In this document: positions 11,577 to 21,878 of the stretch, in pieces
Numbering within the stretch: the first letter of the stretch is position 1
How the letters are laid out: every line of letters begins with the position of its first letter
Source: Monoplex corrugatus
Taxonomy: Eukaryota; Mollusca; Gastropoda; Littorinimorpha; Ranellidae
Length of the DNA: 64,000 bases
Reading direction: 5' to 3'
Assembly (NCBI GenBank): GCA_030674185.1
Contig: CM060305.1
Span: forward strand, 163,404,210 to 163,468,209
Position numbers and translations under genes: made by a program
The notes under the pieces: model-generated
What the model saw: only the letters and a program-made list of their open reading frames with translations
Told to the model about the DNA's origin: nothing
Databases searched by the model: none

Positions 11577-11762
11577 CTCTTTGACTCCGACACCCCGTCC
11601 ACCAGCATTCTGCATTGTCAACCATGTCAACCAAGCAAAAACTTAACCCTGTGATTCCCTCCCCCTATCCACCAGCTTCCCGCAAGAAGCTGGTAGAAAG
11701 GGTTAGGGAGTCAAATGGTTTATGTTTCAGCAGTCGGTGGATAAAGTGCGGGAATCAAAGGG
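11577..11762. mobile_element. Palindromic TTAA-flanked MITE, copy 2
   Basis: This 186-bp element has TTAA at 11573-11576 and 11763-11766. The left end CTCTTTGACTCCGACACCCC is mirrored on the right by the complement of CCCTTTGATTCCCGCAC. The central palindrome contains CCACCAGCTTCCCGC and its complement. It is homologous to 3582-3765, including the block CATTGTCAACCAT, which falls at opposite ends of the two copies. Confidence 0.82.
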
Positions 11763-12039
11763 TTAAAGAACTGTTCATTAGATTCTTCCAGCTCTTTCGG
11801 TTGTGTGCCAAAGCCCATATCTCTTCAAACGATTTTTCTGTCCACTCCGCAATGTTGGTAGTCCATCGTTCTTTTTTTTTTTTTTTTTTGTCTTCCCCTC
11901 CTCTCCCTTTTTCAACAGTGTTGTTACATGGCCATACCAACGTAGTTATCTTTTCTCAGTTGATGTCAGCAGATGTTCATATCACCCAATACCATGTTTG
12001 ATAGTATGGCACACTTGTATTACAATTATATTACAATAT

Positions 12040-12159
12040 TCATTTTACAATTATATAGCGCAAAATCTTGATAAAATCAAATCTAAGCGCTGAAACAGAC
12101 ACACAGACGACGCACCGCACGCATACACACGCACGCACGCACACACACACACACAAACA

Positions 12160-12217
<58 letters not shown>

Positions 12218-12360
12218 ACAACCGGCTTTAATGGGGAGAAAGAATAAAGCAATGGAAAATGATAGAGAGCATATTATATACAATTATATATTACAATGTG
12301 ATTCCCCTCCGAGTGGAGACAGGCTGCAGAGGGGATTGAGTGAGGTCAGGATTTGATTTT
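12040..12360 (-). repeat. L2/CR1-like LINE 3' end fragment
   Basis: Reading the minus strand, the segment holds the LINE 3' UTR: a block complementary to GATTCCCCTCCGAGTGGAGA, then AATGGGGAGAAAGAATAAAG, a (CA)n tract and the terminal TAGCGCAAAATCTTGATAAA motif. Less than 350 bases remain and there is no coding part. Confidence 0.8.
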
Positions 12361-12424
12361 TTTTTTTACTTGTTTACATTTGATATGACCAGTGTATCTT
12401 ATGTTTAATGTCTTACGATAAAAC

Positions 12425-12880
12425 CTCATTTTCATGGCTTGGATTCGACTTTCCAAATCCATTGTGAGAGTTTATTTCTCGCATGCATGCGGGAAGTTAG
12501 GATATGTCAGTGCACACAAAGGCCTGATCTTGTGCTTCATGCAGATATTCTTGTCCTTCCTTACAGGTTTCCAGCCTGGACTGTGTTGATGTTGTCTTTG
12601 CTGTCCTTGAGAGGATTTCTTCTTTGGATCCTCCATTGCTGATGATGGATCTCAGGTTAATGAATTACTGAACAGTTCCTTGCTGCAATCCATGGACAGT
12701 TTTATCAATAGTGATTGTGGTGTTGTGGCTGGCTATCAACTTGGTCTTTTCGGCGCTGTTTCCATGCCATACTTTGACGATGGTTCATGTAGTCTTTTAA
12801 CACACTTGGCGAGTTCTTCCTCACTGCCTGCCAGGCCATCACAGTCATCTCCGAAGCAAAGATTCATAATAATAATAATA
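12425..12880 (-). pseudogene. RTE-like LINE reverse transcriptase fragment (3' part)
   Basis: The minus-strand translation contains FGDDCDGLAGSEEELAKCVK, the RT catalytic motif C with FADD degraded to FGDD. It is followed by a connection region with DKNIC and KIRPL and then ACEKxTLTMDLESRIQAMKM. Several stops and frameshifts are present. The part upstream of the FGDD motif lies at 13834-14045, displaced by an inserted LINE. This lineage differs from the 9520/15762 RTE group. Confidence 0.78.
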
Positions 12881-12945
12881 ATTACAATACTTATATAGTG
12901 CAAAATCTCCACAAAATCAAATCTAAGCGCTGAAACAGACACACA

Positions 12946-13031
<86 letters not shown>

Positions 13032-13833
13032 GACACACACACACGCATGGCTATAAATGGGGAGAAAGAATAAAAGCAATAAAAGCAAGAATAAAAGCAA
13101 TGGAAAATTATAGAGAGCATATCATATACAATTATATATTACAACAAAGTGATTCCCCTCCGAGCGGAGACAGGCTGCAGAGGGGGGTTGAGTGAGGTTA
13201 GGATTTTATGCAGAGGAGAAAAGGTGAGTTTTGAGAGCGGACTTGAAGGAGACAAAAGTAGGTTGCTGACGGACTGAGAGAGGAAGTTTGTTCCAGGAAA
13301 GTGGACCAGAAACAGAGAAGGCTCGTGGACCATAGGTATTGAGCTTAGTGCGTGGAAAGCGAAAAGTCAGAGGATCGGAGGCAGAGCGGAGGGTACGTGA
13401 GGGAACATAGATCTCAAGTAGGCTTGACAGGTAATCGGGGGCTGCGTTATTGAGGCTTTTGTAGCACATGGTGTCTAGTTTGTACTGTATGCGCTTTGAT
13501 ACAGGGAGCCAGTGAAGTTGTGCCAGGAGAGGAGATATGTGGTCAGCTTTTTTCTTTTTAGTACAAGGCGTACAGCATTGTTTTGAATGCGCTGTAGGAT
13601 GTGAATGGTGGAGGCAGGAAGACCAGACAGGAGTGAATTGCAATAGTCAATGCGAGACATTATGAAGGAGAGAACGAGTTTTGCAGTTGTTTCGACAGAG
13701 AGATACTTCCTGATCAGGCTTATACGATGGAGATGATAGTAGCAATATCTGGCAGTTTGAGAAACAAAGTTGTTCATGGAGAGGGTAGAGTCAATGTAGA
13801 CACCAAGATTTTTAGCTGAATCAGAAATTGGGA
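12881..13833 (-). pseudogene. L2/CR1-like LINE fragment inserted in the RTE-like fragment
   Basis: On the minus strand this encodes the last part of the RT ORF (SRIDYCNSLLSGLPASTI, then HISPLLAQLHWLPVSKRI) and the LINE 3' UTR with a GA-rich block, a (CA)n tract and the terminal TAGTGCAAAATCTCCACAAA and (TAATAA)n motifs. It is more than 90% identical by eye to 4729-6114 and 18627-20430. A frameshift near 13560 breaks the ORF. It separates two halves of one RTE-like element. The flanks carry AGATTCAT on the left and ATGATGATTC on the right, compatible with a short duplication. Confidence 0.82.
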
Positions 13834-14045
13834 CATGATGATTCTTCCTCCAGTGCTGATCGTCCTGACATAATCTTCAAGTGGATCAGTCAGAATGTGT
13901 ACAAGGAATATATTGAAAAGCGTGGGGGACAGAAGGCAGCCCTGACAAATTCCAAATAAATCATTCTCCATTAGCATCCTGTAGTAAATATCACACTGGC
14001 TTTGGGGGTATGGCTCATGGGTGGGTTCTATTGTACTTCTCATGA
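13834..14045 (-). pseudogene. RTE-like LINE reverse transcriptase fragment (5' part)
   Basis: The minus strand encodes ICQGCLLSPTLFNIFLVHIL, the conserved RT block B (RQGCLLSPTLFN in the family), followed by TDPLEDYVRTISTGGR. It leads directly into the FGDD motif on the other side of the LINE insertion (12880). It is truncated upstream at about 14045. Confidence 0.78.
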
Positions 14046-14739
14046 TTATGGCCGCTTCTCTTTATCAGGAAGCTTATGAGCACACAGAGCTAAGTAACGC
14101 TGCCGTGTCATTGATTTAGCTTGAATTCAATATTTTGCGGTAATAGTTTTGTTACTGGGAATGCCGAAGATGATAGACAGCTATTCATCATTCATTCTGA
14201 GCAGAGAAACTGAGGCAGAAAACCAAAGAGGCTTGAGTGAAAAAAAAACATTCATTGTAGTCAATAATATACATGTACACACTGAAACAAATTTCTCCAT
14301 ACACATACACACACACACGCGGGCGCGCGCCACACACAGGCACACACACATGTACATATGTATACATATCTATACATATATATGTATCAGTTACCGTGAA
14401 ACAGTCCTTTAACTTGTCTAACTTTGCTTTGATGTATAACAACAATAATCCTCTAAATAAGAAGGAATCGACACTGTCACTGGACAGAAGTTTGCTCATT
14501 TGATGAGACTATTGTAGGAAAGACGTTCACTGAGATACTGAGACTGTCGTAGTACATTATTGAGCTGCCAATCTATATTATACTGTCTTTATATCTGTGC
14601 AGTAATGACCTGGTCAAAGTTTGTCAGTCTTTCATGCAGTTCCTGTAACATTCTGACGCTGCTGCTCTTGAAGCATTAAACTGAAGCAGGCTGTCAAAAA
14701 ACAAAGGCTATTGTAAATGCTATTGAAAGATAACAGAGA

Positions 14740-14940
14740 TGAGGGAAACAGATAAAGCGACGGAAGTAAGGGGGGCAGAGACAGAAAGAGAAAGAGAGAG
14801 AAACAGAGAGTGAGAGAGACAGACAGAGAAACAGAGAGTGAGACAGACAGACAGACAGACAGACAGACGGACGGACAGACAGACAGACAGAGACAGAGAG
14901 ACAGAGAAAGACAGACAGACAGGCAGGCAGAGACAGAGAA

Positions 14941-14981
<41 letters not shown>

Positions 14982-15022
14982 CAAACAGAGAGAGAGAGAG
15001 ACAGACAAACAGAGACAGAGAA

Positions 15023-15057
<35 letters not shown>

Positions 15058-15106
15058 TAGACAGACAGAGACAGGGACAGAGACAGAGAGACAAACAGAG
15101 ACAGAC

Positions 15107-15158
<52 letters not shown>

Positions 15159-15178
15159 AGAGAGAGAGAGAGAATGAC
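14740..15178. repeat. Long (GACA)n/(GA)n tract
   Basis: About 430 bases of GACA, GAGA and GACG units with AAAC interruptions, strongly asymmetric in purines. The resulting RERERQTDRQ and SLSLSVCL reading frames on the two strands are repeat artefacts. Confidence 0.92.
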
Positions 15179-15344
15179 GATGATATTAGTAATGATAATA
15201 ATAATTTTTCCAACGGTAGCAATTATTAGCTAAGCCATTTTTCAAACATGACGTTGTTAACATGCTGGGCGTTTTAATGTTTCCAAAAGTCAGCCACTAA
15301 CATGAGGATAAAGGGGGCAGCATGGGTCAGACGTTCGCCTGCCA

Positions 15345-15378
15345 ATAACTACTATTACTACTACTACTACTACTACTA

Positions 15379-15413
<35 letters not shown>

Positions 15414-15415
15414 GA
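15345..15415. repeat. (ACT)n microsatellite
   Basis: About 22 ACT units with one ACC interruption. Confidence 0.9.
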
Positions 15416-15589
15416 TGATGTTGATGATAATGATAGTAATGACATTTATAAGGCGCCACATCTTCCATCAAGAATCAAACGTGTGTGTGACAGAGAGGAT
15501 GACAATTTGGGTCAAGGATTGTTTGTCAAACAGGCTTGAGTGTACTCTAGCTCAGAATCTTGCGCGCGCGCGTGTGCCCTGGGGTTTGG

Positions 15590-15760
15590 TTATTGTTCCA
15601 TCAACATTGAGCTTTTAAAGTTGGTTGATCAATTCTTCGTGTCTTACCTGATCAAAAGCCTTGGCATAGTCAACAAAACATATATCAATCCTTGTTCAAC
15701 TGGTTTTTCTATGAGAGTTCTTAGGATGTATATGGCATTAATAGTTCCTTTCCTTTCAGT
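15590..15760 (-). repeat. Inverted RTE-like RT fragment
   Basis: Its reverse complement encodes VDYAKAFDQVRHEELINQL, the RT block A with the catalytic aspartate. This duplicates, in opposite orientation, the segment at about 15905-15975 of the adjacent plus-strand element. The junction at about 15761 lies between opposite orientations of the same element type. Upstream of block A it keeps about 36 bases that the plus copy has lost. Confidence 0.75.
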
Positions 15761-15761
15761 T

Positions 15762-16744
15762 AGATTGATGAGTCATGTAACAAAAATCCTATTAAGAATA
15801 ATCATGATGAGGATTAGGAATAGAATCAAAAGAGAAATAGCAGAAGAACAGTGTGGATTTGTGGAAGGGAAAGGAACTATTAATGCCATATATATCCTAA
15901 GAACTATCATAGTTGACTATACCAAGGCTTTCGATCGGGTAAGACATGAAGAATTGATCAACCAACTAGAAAGACTCAATATTGATGGAAAAGATCTACG
16001 AATAATCAGAAATATGTATTGGGAACAAACAGCTGCAATGAGAATAGAAAACGACATAAGCTCCTTCCAAAATATCAAAAGAGGAGTCAGACAAGATTGT
16101 GTTCTGTCACCAGATCTGTTTTCACTTTACAGCGAAAACATCATGAGAAACCTAGAAGAAGACCCTGGATTAAAGGTTGGAGGGAAAACGATAAACAACA
16201 TTCGTTACGCAGATGACACCGTGCCAATTGCAGAAAATGAAAAGGACTTACAAAACCTTGTGAATATAATAGAAATAGAAAGTAAAAATAAAGTGTTGGA
16301 GCTAAATGGCAAGAAGACTGAAGTCATGGTAATCAGTAAAGAAAATGAAATTCCCTCATGCAAAATAACAGCAAACGGCACAACCTTGAGACAGGTTGAT
16401 AAGTTTAAATATCTGGGAACTATCGTCTCACCAGACGGCGGATGCACATCAGAAATAGCCAGCAGAATCGGCCAAGCCAAAACAGCATTCAAGAAGATGA
16501 AAAATGTTCGTACCAACAAATGTCTATCAAATATTATCAGGAAGAGAGTTCTTGAATGTTATATAGAACTGATAATGTTATACGGTTGTGAGGCGTAGAC
16601 AGTCAAAGCAAAGCCAGAACGAGATTGAGGCAGCCGAGATGTGGTTTCTAAGAAGAATGTTGAGACTTCCCTGGACAGCAAAGAAAACAAACGAGACAGT
16701 CTTGATGGAGGCAGACACAAGAAGATCATTCATTAGGAAGATTA
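15762..16744 (+). pseudogene. RTE-like LINE reverse transcriptase, left part of interrupted copy
   Basis: The frame is open from the edge of the inverted segment through block A (DYTKAFDRVRHEELINQLER), block B (RGVRQDCVLSPDLFSLYSEN), block C with RYADDTVPIAENEKDL, and the thumb FKYLGTIVSPDGGCTSEIAS. It is broken by a stop after LYGCEA (16597). It continues as AAEMWFLRRMLRLPWT and is cut at 16744, where a 3.7-kb LINE has inserted. The last part is at 20431-20685. The protein lacks the N-terminal endonuclease and is non-functional. Confidence 0.88.
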
Positions 16745-16993
16745 ATATACAATATAATAATATAATATACAATATTTTATATAGCGCAAAATCTTGATAA
16801 AATCAAAGCTAAGCGCTAAAACAGACAGACACGCACGCACACACACGCACGCACGCACGCACACACGCACACACAACACACACACACACCACACACACCA
16901 CACACACACACACACACGCACACGCACAGGCTATAAATGGGGAGAAAGAATAAAAGCAATGGAAAATCATAGAGAGCATATTATATACAACTA

Positions 16994-18624
16994 AGCTACG
17001 CACAAAAAGTTAAGGATCACTGCACAAAAATTCATAACTTTCAAAATAAGAAAGCCAATGCGTTGAAGTTTGGCAAACATTTAATTCCATGCTTTAGTGA
17101 TAACGATACACAATTGCCTTCAATTTCGAGCAATCGTTTGGTGTGTACATTTGATCAAAGTGGGTACGTATCGAAATTTGATTTCCCAAAGTCATTGAAA
17201 TCACAAGATAGAGCATTCTGATGCTCCCAAAAGTTCAGTAATGCGTGTAACCGCCATGGCTGTTCTGGCACTCGACGCAGCGAGTCCTCATCGAGTTGAC
17301 CAGGTTGGTGAAGATCCTCTGTGGAAGCGCCTGCCACTCAGCCTGCAGCATCTGGTAGAGGTGTTGGGCATCCCTGGGAGGGGGGTGGTTGCTCCTCACT
17401 TTGCGATCCAGCTCATCCCAGAGGTTCTCAATCAGGTTGAGATCGGGACTGCATGCTGGCTACTCCATTCTGTTGACTCCAGACTGCTGCAGGAAGTCGT
17501 TGACCACCCTTGCCCTGTGGGGGCGAGCGTTATCATCCTGGTAGAGAGCCGTCGGTCCCATCTGCTGCAGTGTAGGCACAGCCAGCGGTCGAATGATCTC
17601 ATCCCGGTATCGGAGGCCAGTCAGGTTACCCTGTACATGATACAAGGGTGTTCTGTGGTGAAGGCTGAAGGCCCCCCAGACCATTACAGAACCTCCACCA
17701 AACCCACCTTTTCTTGGACAGTGGTGTCAATAAAGCATTGCCCTGGGCGCCTCCAGACCCTCAGTCGGCCGTCGTTGTGGTTCATGGTGAAGCGTGATTC
17801 ATCACTGAACAGGACCTGGGACCATTGCTGACGTGTCCACCTCACGTGACGTCTGCAGAAGGCGCGGCGTGCTGCTCTATGGGCTGGAGTTAAGCGTGGC
17901 CGTACAGCTGGGCGACGAGAACGGAGGTTAAACCCATGAAGGCGGTTCCGTATGGTCTGCTGGCTGATGTTGATGTTAGTAGCCACCCTCAGCTGCCTTC
18001 GAATGATGCTGGAATAGGCTGTTCTTGTCTGCAGGGCTTGTCGTTCAATGAGACGATCTTCACGTGGGTTTGTCTTCTTCGGTCGACCAGATCTGCGTCT
18101 TTCATGGACCCTCCCAGTGGCTGTGAAGCGTTGAATCAGTCTGACAATGACCGAGATGGACACCTGAAGTCGTCTGGCCACTTCTCGCTTGGGAACACCA
18201 TCTTGGAACCATGCAACAACTCGTCCCCTCTCAAACTCGCTCAATTTTCGTCGTGGAGGCATTGTCAGATCAGGCCTACTACTGGTGGAATGTCTTCTTA
18301 TAAAGCCAAGCAAGAGACAGCATCTCACACATAAACAGCAGTGCTTGCACGTGCATAATGGTTTTTCCATCTGGATTGTGCAATGTGTTCAGGCTGAACG
18401 GTCCAAAACAAGGTCCTTTTTCGCAAGTTTCCGCTTTTCCGTTTGCGGCCAAGCTCAGTAGTAGAGAATCCCGTGCAATTTTCGCACTAACACAACATCG
18501 CCCACATACAGCTGAACAAGAATTCATAACAATTTGGCAGGACTGAGAAATAAATAACAGTAGCGAACTGAGTTTATTACGCACCTGTTTTCTCATAGTG
18601 ATCCTTAACTTTTTGTGCGTAGTG
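16994..18624 (-). mobile_element. Tc1/mariner element
   Basis: This 1.63-kb element has inverted ends: CTACGCACAAAAAGTTAAGG from 16996 and its complement ending at 18622, with 25 bases perfectly paired. It is flanked by the TA target duplication at 16992-16993 and 18625-18626. Removing it restores the LINE 3' UTR sequence seen uninterrupted at 13125 and 12285. It carries one transposase gene on the minus strand. Confidence 0.93.
17235..18262 (-). pseudogene. Tc1-like transposase (DD34E), degenerate
   Basis: The reading begins at MPPRRKLSEFERGRVVAWFQ (paired helix-turn-helix DNA-binding domain). It continues with a second HTH and a GRPKK linker, then catalytic D1 in LFSDESRF, D2 in YQDDNARPHRA and the E in SPDLNLIENLWDEL, and ends NSHGGYTHY. 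The total of about 342 codons matches Tc1 transposases. The catalytic residues are present, but a frameshift near 17684-17690 and an in-frame stop just after GVNRME (a W in relatives) break it. It would cut and paste Tc1-type TIRs in the nucleus if intact. Confidence 0.92.
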
Positions 18625-20430
18625 TATATATTACAATGTGATTCCCCTCCGAGTAGAGACAGGCTGCAGAAGGGATTGAGTGAGGTCAGGATTTTATGCA
18701 GAGGAGAAAAGGTGAGTTTTGAGAGCGGACTTGAAGGAGACAAAAGTAGGTTGCTGACGGACTGAGAGAGGAAGTTTGTTCCAGGAAAGTGGACCAGAAA
18801 CAGAGAAGGCTCGTGGACCATAGGTATTGAGCTTAGTGCGTGGAAAGCGAAAAGTCAGAGGATCGGAGGCAGAGCGGAGGGTACGTGAGGGAACATAGAT
18901 CTCAAGTAGGCTTGACAGGTAATCGGGGGCTGCCTTATTGAGGCTTTTGTAGCACATGGTGTCTAGTTTGTACTGTATGCGCTTTGATACAGGGAGCCAG
19001 TAAAGTTGTGCCAGGAGAGGAGATATGTGGTCAGCTTTTTTCTTTTTGAGTACAAGGCGTGCAGCATTGTTTTGAATGCGCTGCAGGATGTGAATGGTGG
19101 AGGCAGGAAGACCAGACAGGAGTGAATTGCAATAGTCAGTGCGAGACATTATGAAGGAGAGAACGAGTTTTGCGGTTGTTTCGACAGAGAGATACTTCCT
19201 GATCAGTCTTATACGATGGAGGTGATAGTAGCAAGATCTGGCAGTTTGAGAAACAAAGTTGTTCATGGAGAGGGTAGAGTCAATGCAGACACCAAGGTTT
19301 TTAGCTGAATCAGAAATTGGGACTGATGTGTTACATAATGGGAGAGAAAGAGGAGGCAGCTGAGAAAGTTTCTGACGGGTGCCAATGAGGATAGCTTCTG
19401 TCTTGTCATCATTAAGCTGAAGTTTGTTGAACGTCATCCAGTTCTTAATGTCCGAGTAACACTCAGTGGTGCGAGTCAAGAGGCGCTGTGTATTGTCTGG
19501 TGTGTCACTGTCTAGAAGTTGGGTGTCATCAGCAAAGAAGTGGTGTTTTATAGAGTGGGAGTTGATGATGGTGGACAGGGGGGAGGTGTATAGAGTGAAA
19601 AGAACAGGGCCAAGGACAGATCCTTGTGGAACACCACAGGTCAGGTATGCAGGTTGAGAGTAAGTGCCATTAATGAGAACAGTTTGTTTTCTGTTTGATA
19701 GATATGAAGTGAACCAGGAGAGAGCAATGTCAGAGATGCCAAAAGTATGATGAAGTCTAGAAAGGAGAATACCATGATCAATGGTATCGAAGGCTGCAGA
19801 CAGATCAAGCAGTGTGAGGAGAGAGACTTTGCCAGTATCAGTTGCAAGGAGGAGATTGTTGAGAATGTGTAGTAGGGCAGTTTCAGTGCTATGGCACTGG
19901 CGGTAGGCTGACTGGAAAGGATTGAGGAGATTGTTGGCAGACAGGTGAGAGTTCAGCTGGTTGAGGACAACTTTTTCGATGAGTTTTGACAAGAAAGAGA
20001 GATTAGAGATAGGCTGGTAATTTTTCAGTTCATTTGGGTCTAAATTGTATTTCTTGAGGAGAGGGTGAACAATAGCAGATTGAAAGAATCTGGGACAGTT
20101 CCAGTTTGAAGAGAAGTCTTGATGATGTCAGTGATGAATGGGAGTAGAGTAGGGAGACAGTCAGAGTAGAGAGAACCTGGAAGAGGATCCATTTCGCAGG
20201 TTTTGAACGACATGGATCTGATTGTGTTGAGAATTTCTTCTTGTGAGACTGGGGTAAAAGTACTAAGAGTTGTGCCAGAGAAGGAAGGGTCAGGTGGGCA
20301 TGGTTGACAGGGTGTCCTGTCAAGCCTGTCACGAAGAGTTTGTATTTTGGTGGTGAAATAATTGGAGAATACAGATGGGAGTTCTTCATTTGTGTGTTTT
20401 GTTGGGAGAGGTAAATCTTTTCGTGTGCCA

Positions 20431-20685
20431 AGGAGATTAGGAAAAGACAGGCAACATTTACAGGCCATTTTATGAGGAAAGGGGAATTAGAACTCTTGGT
20501 CACAAGAGGAAAGGTGGAGGGAAAGAGAGCACCAGGTAGACCCAGGGGAAAATATTGGACGGACTTGCAGGGTGGCTGAGGACGGACAGGGTGGAAGATG
20601 TGCTTGCGGTAGCAAGGGACAGATACATATGGAGGGTCATGATCGCCAACACCATGTGGCAGGGCACTTGATGATGATGATGAAT
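20431..20685 (+). pseudogene. RTE-like LINE 3' end, right part of interrupted copy
   Basis: It resumes the protein at RKRQATFTGHFMRKG and continues to the GKRAPGRPR-like segment and terminal (TGA)n microsatellite at about 20670-20685. Relative to the 9520 copy it has frameshifts. Together with 15762-16744 it makes one element. Confidence 0.85.
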
Positions 20686-21240
20686 CCTTTCAACAAATCC
20701 ACATTGTCCTCATCATGATTATTCTTAAGAGAATCTGTGTCACATGACTCATCAAACTGATTGTACAATGGAGTTTGCATTCTACAGCCCCTGTTTTCTT
20801 TGGAAGTGATTTTCTCCGTTTCATCTTTTTCAGCGCTGATCTAACTTCATTTTTCATGATTGGTGGTCATTCAACGTTCTTTCTTGTGATGTTTCCCTAC
20901 ATTCTGTCGTCGTCAAAAAAGACTTCAATGTTCTCTCCTTATGTATCTAATACTTTTTGTCTTTTTCCATAATAATGGTACCATCTTTTGATTTTAAGCA
21001 GCCAGTTCATGTGCATGTGTTTTTCCTGTGGGCAATTTCTTCAGTGTTTCTGCATGTAAACTTAAGTTGCAGTTCGTTTCTAGCCAAGCTTCCTTGGCCT
21101 TAGCTTCATTGTATTTATTCCTGATTTTGTTTTTAGCCAAGCTTCCTCAGCTTCATAGCATTTATTCCTGATTTACGTATCTGCCTAATTGTATTCTTTC
21201 TTCCTCAAAGGAGAAACCTTTCAAGCACAAGTTTCGGTCC
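20686..21240 (-). pseudogene. RTE-like LINE fragment, minus strand, tail-to-tail
   Basis: The reverse complement encodes [33 protein letters not shown] and an upstream linker with AWLETNCNLSLHAETLKKL. These match the corresponding part of the fragment at 50800-51130. It abuts the (TGA)n end of the plus-strand copy, so the two elements lie tail-to-tail. A short internal duplication of about 50 bases around AAGCCAAGCTTCCT-like units (21090-21150) is present. Confidence 0.7.
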
Positions 21241-21588
21241 TTAACTCCTAGTTTCACTCAGAATCCCTCACAATAATTCAAAAGCAACACCACGATTTTC
21301 CCCCCAGAAAATGCTACCAATGATAAACAACATCAATCAATAAACTGATCCAAACTATAAATGTCTCATCGATCATCATTGTAGAATCGTATTTATCATC
21401 AAGCTTATTCCTGTTGTTTTAGTTTCAACACAAGATCAAAACTGATCGCTAAAAGGTGCGAGAGTGTGCATATGTATGGTGCAGGTTAGTTGTCCTCGAA
21501 TGACCAGAATACCTAGAATATCCGGCACGATACGAACCCGCGCCCTATTATTTCAACTGACCCGAATCAGGTCAAGTTCAGTTTGTTG

Positions 21589-21596
21589 TGACGTGT
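21589..21596 (+). promoter_or_regulatory. UPRE-like TGACGTGT motif upstream of gene A
   Basis: TGACGTG is the core recognised by XBP1/ATF6-class bZIP factors of the unfolded protein response, which induce KDEL receptors in animals. It lies about 190 bases upstream of the gene A start codon, in what is probably promoter or 5' UTR. A single 8-mer can arise by chance, so this is a candidate only. Confidence 0.35.
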
Positions 21597-21787
21597 CGTC
21601 CATACAACAACACTGTGGTGTTTGCGTAACCCGGATCATGAAGGTCATGGCCAGTGCTTGCGCAGCTGCAATGAACTTCTCATGCCAGAAACAGGAAGTC
21701 GAGTTACTGGGTTGGCGAATTGTGTGAAAAGATAATAAACCGTATTGTTATTGTTGAGTTGTACTTCCTACTTTCCAAACTGCTAAC

Positions 21788-21878
21788 ATGAATATCTACA
21801 GGCTCGTTGCAGACATGTCGCATGTCTTTGCGATTCTTATTCTTTTGTTCAAGATATGGAAAAGTCAGTCTTGTACAG
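21788..21878 (+). CDS. KDELR: Gene A exon 1 (KDEL receptor N-terminus)
   Basis: The exon encodes [20 protein letters not shown] and then [10 protein letters not shown]. This is the receptor N-terminus with R5 and H12, and TM1. The ATG is chosen by exact alignment with gene B and animal KDEL receptors. It ends in phase 1 at CAG with donor GTGAGA. The length of 91 bases equals exon 1 of gene B. Confidence 0.92.

Larger units (their letters stand above)
16745..20430 (-). mobile_element. L2/CR1-like LINE nested in RTE element, itself carrying a Tc1 element
   Basis: The LINE interrupts the RTE-like element. The target sequence AGGAAGATTA at 16735-16744 is repeated as AGGAGATTA at 20431-20439, and rejoining gives the uninterrupted sequence seen at 9685-9700. 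Reading the minus strand, truncated RT-domain coding (20430 to 18694) is followed by a 3' UTR with the (CA)n tract and the terminal TAGCGCAAAATCTTGATAAA motif. Without the inserted Tc1 element it is about 2.05 kb, so the 5' end including the endonuclease is missing. Confidence 0.9.

Noticed and set aside
14632..15233. Long reading frames of SLSLSVCL and RERQTDRQ type on both strands
   Set aside because: They are translations of (GACA)n/(GA)n in different frames, without any sequence beyond the repeat.
17241..18334. Plus-strand frames of 196 and 132 codons
   Set aside because: They are antisense shadows of the Tc1 transposase, whose catalytic motifs lie on the minus strand.
21464..21727. 87-codon plus-strand frame upstream of gene A
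   Set aside because: It lies in the presumed promoter or 5' UTR, its composition is not protein-like, and no splice site links it to exon 1.
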